DNA of 7,432 nucleotides. Source: JABDLF01 sp041609715. Lineage in GTDB: Bacteria > Pseudomonadota > Gammaproteobacteria > Steroidobacterales > JABDLF01. Positions within the stretch are counted from its first letter, which is position 1. Every line of letters begins with the position of its first letter. Shown piece after piece: positions 1 to 4,423 of this stretch. The stretch lies in the NCBI GenBank assembly GCA_041609715.1, contig JBFIQI010000111.1, positions 1 to 7,432 on the forward strand, read 5' to 3'. The position numbers and the translations under genes were made by a program. A model generated the notes under the pieces. The model did no database searches. It saw only the letters and a program-made list of their open reading frames with translations, and was not told the DNA's origin.

Positions 1-125
1 GGGGCTTCCGGTGAAACCCGTTCGGTGGGACCCAGCCAGTAGCGATCCAGCATGACATCCCCGGCAACCAGTACGGTTTTGCCCGCAAAATCCGGAACGC
101 TGAGGGGCGTGTAAGCATCGGTCAT
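1..125 (-). CDS. hldE: HldE, bifunctional D-beta-D-heptose 7-phosphate kinase / heptose 1-phosphate adenylyltransferase (5' end only)
   Basis: Only the first 41 codons are present; the gene runs off the left edge. In the known family the N-terminal half is a ribokinase-type sugar kinase that phosphorylates D-glycero-beta-D-manno-heptose 7-phosphate at O-1, and the C-terminal half adenylylates the product, giving the precursor of ADP-heptose for LPS core. The visible part shows a beta strand followed by GDVMLDRYW (residues 22-30) and then GPTERVSPEAP. This is the diagnostic N-terminal signature of HldE/RfaE, where the Asp residues belong to the sugar-binding edge of the kinase fold. The ATG at 123-125 is preceded by a good Shine-Dalgarno (AAGGA, 7 nt spacing). 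The gene is divergent from lpxL, and its product would feed the heptosyltransferase gene at 1897-2961. The kinase active site and the adenylyltransferase domain lie outside the window. Confidence 0.9.
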   Translation of the reverse strand, partial: MTDAYTPLSVPDFAGKTVLVAGDVMLDRYWLGPTERVSPEA

Positions 126-161
126 CGGTCTGTCCTTCGGGCACCCTGTGAACCGCGGCAC

Positions 162-167
162 ATTCTA
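162..167 (-). promoter_or_regulatory. candidate -10 element for hldE (TAGAAT)
   Basis: On the minus strand TAGAAT (5/6 to TATAAT) lies about 37 nt upstream of the hldE ATG, which would give a leader of roughly 30 nt. I see no good TTGACA-like -35 at 16-18 nt, so this is a tentative call. Confidence 0.3.
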
Positions 168-214
168 CACGAGGTCCGGCTGTCACCTGCCTGTACCCTT
201 GCCGATGCCATGGT

Positions 215-220
215 TAGAAT
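215..220 (+). promoter_or_regulatory. candidate -10 element for lpxL (TAGAAT)
   Basis: TAGAAT on the plus strand sits 25 nt before the lpxL TTG start, predicting transcription from about 227 and a leader of about 20 nt holding the AGGGGA Shine-Dalgarno. The -35 region (near 192-197) is poor. It is the plus-strand counterpart of the TAGAAT serving hldE, in the same 120-bp divergent spacer. Confidence 0.35.
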
Positions 221-245
221 CCGCGCTGGATCTTAGGGGAAAGTC

Positions 246-1163
246 TTGGGCAGCGATTCATCATCCACAGCAAAATTCCTGGGTCCGCGCTTCTGGCCCA
301 CCTGGCTGGGCCTGGGCCTCATGCGCCTGCTGGTACTGCTGCCCTTCCCGGCGCAACTGGCCATGGGCCGACTGCTGGGTCGGGTAGCTTTGCGGGTGCT
401 CAAGCGGCGCCGGCATATTGCAGCGGTCAATTTGCGGCTGTGCTTTCCCGAGCTCGACGAGACCAGCCGTAAGTCGCTGCTCAAGGCGCATTTCGAGGCC
501 CTTGGCCAGGGAGTTTTTGAAACCGCATTTACCTGGTGGGCACCGGCAAGACGCCTCTCGGGAATGGCGGTGGGGGAAGGCCTTGAACATATCGCCAGCG
601 CACGGGCCGGTGGCCGTGGAGTGATACTGCTGAGCGCGCACTTCACTACCCTGGAGATTGGTTGCTGTCTGCTGCTGCAAACCGAAAAATTCCACCCCAT
701 GTACCGGCGGCATGAAAACCCGCTGTTTGAAAAGGTCATGCGCGCCAGTCGCGAGCGGCTCTCGGAAAACCCCATCCGGCGGGATGACGTACGGGGCTTG
801 CTGCGCAGCCTGCGGCAAGGACATGCCGTGTGGTACGCGCCCGACCAGGCCTATCGAGGCAAAAGCGCCGGCAATGTGCCGTTTTTTGGCGTACCCGCAG
901 CTACAAATCTGGCGACCAGCCGTCTGGCTCGCACCAGCGGCGCGCCGGTTTTACCGTTTTTTTCGCTCCGTCAGGAAGATGGCCGATATCGCCTCATTGT
1001 TCAGCCAGCTCTAGAGAACTTCCCCAGCGACGATGCCGAGGCGGATGCCGCGCGTATCAACAGGGTAATCGCGGACACTGTGCGCAAGGCACCGGAACAG
1101 TACTTGTGGGTACACAGGCGTTTCAAGGCGGTGCGCCCGGGTGACCCCGATCCTTACGCCTGA
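246..1163 (+). CDS. lpxL: LpxL/HtrB-type lipid A biosynthesis lauroyl acyltransferase
   Basis: This inner-membrane enzyme of the LPLAT superfamily transfers a secondary acyl chain from acyl-ACP to Kdo-lipid IVA, a late step of lipid A synthesis. The protein is 305 residues (E. coli LpxL is 306). It has an N-terminal hydrophobic anchor (about residues 20-37) and the catalytic HX4(D/E) motif as HFTTLE (H132, E137, the same numbers as in E. coli). Further family blocks are MYRRHENP (152-159), WYAPDQ (196-201), VPFFG (211-215) and PEQYLWVHRRFK (283-294). The start is TTG: an in-frame TAG at 234-236 forbids anything longer, AGGGGA at 235-240 is a good Shine-Dalgarno, and the next ATG (321) would remove the conserved GPRFWPTWLG segment. 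The gene is divergent from hldE and convergent with kdkA, 12 bp apart. Family assignment is firm; the chain length transferred is inferred from similarity to LpxL rather than LpxM/LpxP. Confidence 0.9.
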   Translation: MGSDSSSTAKFLGPRFWPTWLGLGLMRLLVLLPFPAQLAMGRLLGRVALRVLKRRRHIAAVNLRLCFPELDETSRKSLLKAHFEALGQGVFETAFTWWAPARRLSGMAVGEGLEHIASARAGGRGVILLSAHFTTLEIGCCLLLQTEKFHPMYRRHENPLFEKVMRASRERLSENPIRRDDVRGLLRSLRQGHAVWYAPDQAYRGKSAGNVPFFGVPAATNLATSRLARTSGAPVLPFFSLRQEDGRYRLIVQPALENFPSDDAEADAARINRVIADTVRKAPEQYLWVHRRFKAVRPGDPDPYA

Positions 1164-1164
1164 G

Positions 1165-1180
1165 CCTGAAGCATTTCAGG
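1165..1180. terminator. perfect hairpin at the lpxL/kdkA convergent junction
   Basis: CCTGAA - GCAT - TTCAGG is a perfect 6-bp inverted repeat with a 4-nt loop. It fills the 12-bp gap between the two stop codons and runs over the kdkA TGA (1176-1178). Neither side is followed by a T-run, so it is not a classical intrinsic terminator. It may act as an mRNA 3'-end structure for both transcripts. Confidence 0.4.
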
Positions 1181-1898
1181 AATTGCGCTCGTAACCGGCC
1201 TGCAGAGCTGCCCAGTCTGCGTCGCCGCGAAACTCGGCGCCCTCCTCCATGCTCACCTTGTTGAGAGAACGTCGCAGCCGGGCCAGGTTGGCCTGTTGCC
1301 AGCGCTGCGACGCGGGCTTGAATGAGGCCCGATCCATATCGATCACATAAACTTTGCCGGCCACATCCAGCAAAATATTATGCGCATTCAGATCAGCGTG
1401 ACAGAGTCCGGCATCGTGGAACTGGCGTACGCAACGCCCTACTGCCAGCCAGGTCTGCGGCTCCAGGGTGCCGTCTTTCAACACCTGGGCGAGGGTCTGG
1501 GTGCCAGTGATTCTGGCGGTCAGCAATGCTGCCTCGTAGGCCAGAACGCGTCTTCGGTACCAGGCTCCTACGGGTCGTGGCACGGGGAGCCCGGCTGCAT
1601 GCAGTTGCACCAGAATCTCGAATTCCCGAAAGCAACGGGTGCGATTGCGGCCGGTGTACAGATACCAGCGCCTCACCAGCCGGGCGAACAAGCCACCCCG
1701 GCGATAGGGGCGCAATACCCAATGCTCATCCCCCGCCTCCACGTATAGGGTGACGCCACGGCCGCTGGCCTCGCCGACCACTTTGTCCCGTGTGCGCCAA
1801 TATTGGGGGCGAAACATGTCGACAGTAATTTTACGCCCCGCCCGGGCATCGTATAGGATGGCCGCGCGCCCGCAGGTAAGGACTTTCTGCTCGATCAT
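1176..1898 (-). CDS. kdkA: KdkA, 3-deoxy-D-manno-octulosonic acid (Kdo) kinase
   Basis: This is a cytoplasmic-face kinase of the Kdo/WaaP family (eukaryotic-protein-kinase-like fold) that phosphorylates the 4-OH of the Kdo attached to lipid A, as known from Haemophilus and Vibrio. The protein is 240 residues, the family's usual length. Visible blocks are GEASGRG (42-48, nucleotide-binding loop region), VLRPYRRGG (61-69, a KdkA hallmark), the catalytic loop HADLNAHNIL (167-176; D169 as base, N174 for metal) and VIDMDR (185-190; D187 in the DFG position). All key residues are present, so it should be active. The start ATG at 1896-1898 has AAGGGG 4 nt upstream, lying inside the first codons of the oppositely oriented heptosyltransferase gene. 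Linkage to that gene fits the known kdkA-opsX neighbourhood of Haemophilus, where phospho-Kdo is the acceptor for heptose. Confidence 0.92.
   Translation of the reverse strand: MIEQKVLTCGRAAILYDARAGRKITVDMFRPQYWRTRDKVVGEASGRGVTLYVEAGDEHWVLRPYRRGGLFARLVRRWYLYTGRNRTRCFREFEILVQLHAAGLPVPRPVGAWYRRRVLAYEAALLTARITGTQTLAQVLKDGTLEPQTWLAVGRCVRQFHDAGLCHADLNAHNILLDVAGKVYVIDMDRASFKPASQRWQQANLARLRRSLNKVSMEEGAEFRGDADWAALQAGYERNS
1830..1857 (+). promoter_or_regulatory. candidate promoter of the heptosyltransferase gene, inside kdkA
   Basis: TTTACG (1830-1835, 4/6 to TTGACA), a 16-nt spacer, and TATAGG (1852-1857, 4/6 to TATAAT). It would start transcription near 1864, antisense to kdkA, leaving a leader of about 33 nt with TAAGGA at 1877-1882. 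The match is modest, but the divergent arrangement requires a promoter within kdkA. Confidence 0.3.
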
Positions 1899-2961
1899 GC
1901 AACCCCTTTTTCAGGACAGGCAGCCCCAGACCCTGTGCATCATGCGGCTGTCCGCGGTCGGTGATGTCTGTAATGCCGTGCCACTGGTACGTGCTCTGCA
2001 GCGGCACTGGCCCGCAACCCGGATAACCTGGATTATCGGCCAGCTCGAAGCCAGCCTGGTCGGTGATATACCAGGCGTCGAGTTTATCATTTTCAACAAG
2101 CGTGACGGCTGGCGTGCATTTCGGGATCTGCGGCGAATCCTGGTGGGTCGGCGCTTTGACCTGCTGTTGCATATTCAGGCTGCTTTGCGAGCCAGTATAG
2201 CCAGCCGCATGTTCAAGGCCGGCTTGCGCCTTGGTTTCGACCGCAATCAAGCTCGTGATTTCCAATCCTTGTTCGTGAATGCACAGATTGCCGAAATGGA
2301 CCGACCGCATGTACTGGAGGGCTTCATGGGCTTTGCCAGGCAGCTTGGCATCGAGGATTGCAGTCTTCACTGGGACATTCCCTTGCCGGCTGCAGCGGAG
2401 CAGTTTGCCGCCGGCCACATCGCTCCCGGACAGGCAACCCTGGTCATCAGTCCTTGTTCCAGCCAGCGGGCGCGCAACTGGCGCAACTGGTCGGCGGCCA
2501 ACTATGCCCAGATTGCCGAACATGTGATGCGCCGGCACAACATGCAGGTAATCCTGACCGGGGGACCCACCGAGCTGGAAGCGCAGTATGGTCGAGAGAT
2601 CATGAATGCCACGGGCAACCGCGCGGTTAATCTCATCGGAAAAACCAGTCTCAAGGAATTGCTGGCGATTTTGTCGCGGGCTTCTGTCCTGGTGTGCCCG
2701 GACTCCGGGCCTGCGCACATGGCCACCACCGTGGGACTGCCGGTGGTGGGCCTGTACGCGACTTCCAACCCGCAACGAACCGGTCCCTACCTGAGCAGGA
2801 ACTGGGTGGTAAATAGGTATCCCGAGGCGTGCCGGCAGTTCCTGCACGCCGCGCCCGAGACACTCCGGTGGGGCAAACGGGTGAGGGACCCGCGCGCAAT
2901 GGATCTGATCACCGTTGCCGACGTCACCGCCATGCTGGACCGGCTGCTAGAGAATGATTAA
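1897..2961 (+). CDS. GT9 ADP-heptose:LPS heptosyltransferase (OpsX/WaaC type)
   Basis: A GT-B fold glycosyltransferase of family 9, predicted to transfer L,D-heptose from ADP-heptose to Kdo of the LPS inner core at the cytoplasmic face. With the start at 1897 it has 354 residues, the usual family size. Evidence: MRLSAVGDV (16-24), whose D23 matches the catalytic Asp13 of WaaC; SPCSSQRARNW (185-195) at the start of the donor domain; GKTSLKEL (248-255); and the donor-binding DSGPAHMA (269-276). The frame is open back to 1750, but those 49 codons lie antisense to kdkA. The ATG at 1897 leaves 9-10 residues before the first beta strand, while the next ATG (1942) would cut that strand. TAAGGA at 1877-1882 is a good but distant (14 nt) ribosome site. 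SAVGDV and the kdkA neighbour suggest the OpsX branch (heptose I onto phospho-Kdo); the exact acceptor is inferred. Confidence 0.85.
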   Translation: MQPLFQDRQPQTLCIMRLSAVGDVCNAVPLVRALQRHWPATRITWIIGQLEASLVGDIPGVEFIIFNKRDGWRAFRDLRRILVGRRFDLLLHIQAALRASIASRMFKAGLRLGFDRNQARDFQSLFVNAQIAEMDRPHVLEGFMGFARQLGIEDCSLHWDIPLPAAAEQFAAGHIAPGQATLVISPCSSQRARNWRNWSAANYAQIAEHVMRRHNMQVILTGGPTELEAQYGREIMNATGNRAVNLIGKTSLKELLAILSRASVLVCPDSGPAHMATTVGLPVVGLYATSNPQRTGPYLSRNWVVNRYPEACRQFLHAAPETLRWGKRVRDPRAMDLITVADVTAMLDRLLEND

Positions 2962-2982
2962 ACACGTAGCGGAGATTCTTTG

Positions 2983-3078
2983 ATGGGCGAGCAATCAGGC
3001 CACCATGCCTGTCCGCTGCCAGAGTCGGTCGCCCGGATTCAGGATGCTCCTTCGAACCCTAGCCCGGATCTCGGCTGA
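2983..3078 (+). CDS. possible 31-residue leader ORF coupled to the GT2 gene
   Basis: A short frame begins with ATG at 2983-2985, 8 nt after a GGAG Shine-Dalgarno (2971-2974). It ends with TGA at 3076-3078, sharing its A with the ATG of the next gene (TGATG, 3076-3080). It fills most of the 116-bp gap after the heptosyltransferase. The peptide begins MGEQSGHHACPLPESV and ends SNPSPDLG; it is polar, proline-rich, has no hydrophobic segment, and I do not recognise it. The downstream gene has only a weak ribosome site (GGAT), so the ORF may serve translational coupling rather than make a useful protein. About 60% of its codons end in G or C, which does not argue clearly for coding. It could be chance. 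Confidence 0.35.
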   Translation: MGEQSGHHACPLPESVARIQDAPSNPSPDLG

Positions 3079-4061
3079 TGCTGCTTAGCATAATTACAGT
3101 CAATTATCGCAGCTGGCGACACCTCGAAAAGCTGTTGCTCGGCCTGGCCTCGGCGCCTGAGCTCGGCGACGGTCGCTGGCAAATCATAGTGGTGGATAAC
3201 GACTCCAAAGACGGCCAGCTGCAGACATACCGAGAGCGCTTTCCCATGGCGCAGTTCGTGCAGAACTCGGGAAATTTCGGCTTTGCGCATGGCAACAACC
3301 TGGGGGCACGCCACGCCACGGGCAAGTCGCTGCTGTTTGTGAATCCGGACGTGCATGCCGAGCCGGCCGCCATCCGCAAGCTGCTGCAGATAAAGGCGAG
3401 TCACCCTGGTGTATCGCTGCTGAGTGCGCAGCAGGTGGACAACAACGGCAATGCTCAGAAAGCGTTCGACCGCTTTCCCAACCTGCTCACTTACATTCGA
3501 ACCATCAAGAGCCTGCTGCGCCGGCTCAGCCCGCTGCGGTATCACCCATCGCCTGACCCGGGCGAGCGCCTGGTTGCCTGCGACTGGATTTCCGGCTCGC
3601 TGATTCTCGTTGATCGATGCGACTTTGACAGGCTCGGCGGCTGGAGCGAAGACTTCTGGATGTATGCAGAAGATATGGATTTATGCCGGCGCGCCGCGGA
3701 TCTGGGCATGGCGCGCGCCTACACAGACGCCTGCCGTTTTGTACATGTGCACGGCGGTGCCAGCAGGCGTGACCGGGCAACGGCACTGCTCACCAAGCAA
3801 GAAGCCATGATCTCCGCCCATGTTTTCATCCAGCGCCATTTCACGGGACTGCTGCGACTGCTCAACCACGCCGTCGTGATGCTGCGCAATCTTCTGCCGC
3901 TGGCCTTGGCGGCGCTCCTGCACATCATCACGCTCGGCCTGATCGGCGGATTGCGGCGCCGCTCACAGCTGCTGCTGGGTATGGTGGCCTATTATTTTTC
4001 GGCCATGAGGAACCGCACCTGGCTGAGTCCGCGATCCGTTAATTACCAGCGGCGAACCTGA
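3078..4061 (+). CDS. family 2 glycosyltransferase (GT-A fold, WbbL/rhamnosyltransferase-like)
   Basis: An inverting GT-A glycosyltransferase of 327 residues, predicted to add a sugar from a nucleotide donor to an LPS core or other surface glycan at the inner membrane. Blocks in order: SIITVNY (4-10), the first strand; VVDNDS (38-43), with D40 binding the donor base; NSGNFGFAHGNN (63-74); the DXD-equivalent NPDV (89-92); WISGSLILVDR (170-180); and MYAEDMDLCRR (195-205), carrying the catalytic-base ED pair. The C-terminus has a hydrophobic stretch at about 270-291 that may anchor it in the membrane. An in-frame TAG at 3060-3062 leaves ATG 3078 as the only normal start, and it gives the usual GT2 N-terminus. 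It follows the heptosyltransferase on the same strand and is probably cotranscribed. Donor and acceptor cannot be named from sequence; rhamnose transfer is only the nearest-looking group. Confidence 0.85.
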   Translation: MLLSIITVNYRSWRHLEKLLLGLASAPELGDGRWQIIVVDNDSKDGQLQTYRERFPMAQFVQNSGNFGFAHGNNLGARHATGKSLLFVNPDVHAEPAAIRKLLQIKASHPGVSLLSAQQVDNNGNAQKAFDRFPNLLTYIRTIKSLLRRLSPLRYHPSPDPGERLVACDWISGSLILVDRCDFDRLGGWSEDFWMYAEDMDLCRRAADLGMARAYTDACRFVHVHGGASRRDRATALLTKQEAMISAHVFIQRHFTGLLRLLNHAVVMLRNLLPLALAALLHIITLGLIGGLRRRSQLLLGMVAYYFSAMRNRTWLSPRSVNYQRRT

Positions 4062-4163
4062 TGGCGACGCGCTGCCCAAGGCGGCATCGCACCATGCGGC
4101 GCCGGTGGCTGAGGCACACAGGGTGCGGCGCACACTACTGCACCAGATTGCCGCAGAATCTGC
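4062..4163. other. convergent intergenic spacer, no gene recognised
   Basis: This 102-bp gap lies between the stop of the GT2 gene and the stop of the zinc-finger gene. It contains an 8-bp direct repeat TGCGGCGC (4095-4102 and 4124-4131) and a small palindrome GCAGA-A-TCTGC (4153-4163), but no stem with a T-run on either strand, so no intrinsic terminator is evident. Confidence 0.6.
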
Positions 4164-4370
4164 TCAGGTCTTGAGCACAAACAGCGCGCCGCAGTATGGA
4201 CAGTGCGCCTCGCCAGTGTCTTCCACAGGAATGAAGACTCGCGGATGAGAATTCCAGAGGCTCTTCCCCGGCAAGGGGCAATGCAGCGGCAAATCGTTCT
4301 GGGTGACTTCGTAGCGCAACTGGGTGTTGGGTTGTTCATCACCCTGAGCGTGGTCCGTGGCTCGTCTCAT
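4164..4370 (-). CDS. small CHCC zinc-finger domain protein (zf-CHCC, NDUFS6-like)
   Basis: A 68-residue soluble protein with the zinc-ligand pattern C-X10-H-X14-C-X2-C: C31 in LHCPLPG, H42 in NSHPRVFIPV, and C57/C60 in HCPYCGALF. This is the small bacterial zf-CHCC family, whose fold resembles the zinc-binding tail of the complex I subunit NDUFS6/NUMM. Its bacterial role is unknown. From memory, a gene of this family lies between ilvE and waaF near glnE in Pseudomonas. Here it follows glnE directly, 38 bp away on the same strand, with no ilvE between. The start ATG (4368-4370) has only a weak ribosome site (GAG, 7 nt spacing). A strong extended -10 upstream suggests its own transcript. Family call is confident; function is not. 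Confidence 0.85.
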   Translation of the reverse strand: MRRATDHAQGDEQPNTQLRYEVTQNDLPLHCPLPGKSLWNSHPRVFIPVEDTGEAHCPYCGALFVLKT

Positions 4371-4399
4371 TGCTTAACTCACTGCTTGCTGTTCGACCT

Positions 4400-4423
4400 G
4401 AGGCGCGATTATAGCAGCGCCTC
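4400..4423. repeat. 7-bp perfect inverted repeat around the extended -10 element
   Basis: GAGGCGC (4400-4406) and GCGCCTC (4417-4423) flank a 10-nt centre holding the TATAAT hexamer and the glnE stop codon. It could be an operator over the promoter, or an RNA hairpin at the 3' end of the glnE coding region. There is no T-run, so it is not a classical terminator. Confidence 0.55.
4408..4416 (-). promoter_or_regulatory. extended -10 promoter for the zinc-finger gene, inside the glnE stop region
   Basis: On the minus strand TGCTATAAT matches the extended -10 consensus (TGnTATAAT) perfectly. It is formed by the final CTG CTA TAA codons of glnE plus one base. No good -35 is seen, as expected for an extended -10 promoter. 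Transcription would begin near 4401, giving a leader of about 31 nt before the zinc-finger gene's ATG. Confidence 0.6.

Noticed and set aside
1750..1896. 49-codon N-terminal extension of the GT9 heptosyltransferase
   Set aside because: It overlaps the well-supported kdkA coding region on the other strand, has no family counterpart, and the ATG at 1897 already gives the normal N-terminus.
1831..2847. 338-codon open frame on the minus strand opposite the GT9 gene
   Set aside because: It is antisense to the conserved GT9 motifs, shows no domain, and conflicts with the kdkA start at 1898.
4095..4131. direct repeat TGCGGCGC in the GT2/zinc-finger spacer
   Set aside because: Two 8-bp copies of a GC-rich word are expected by chance in DNA of this composition, and no regular array or target-site pattern surrounds them.
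4061..4174. 37-codon ORF starting in a TGATG overlap with the GT2 stop
   Set aside because: The translation is very Arg-rich with scattered Cys and His, as expected from GC-rich non-coding DNA; it has no ribosome site of its own, and its end runs into the zinc-finger gene on the other strand.
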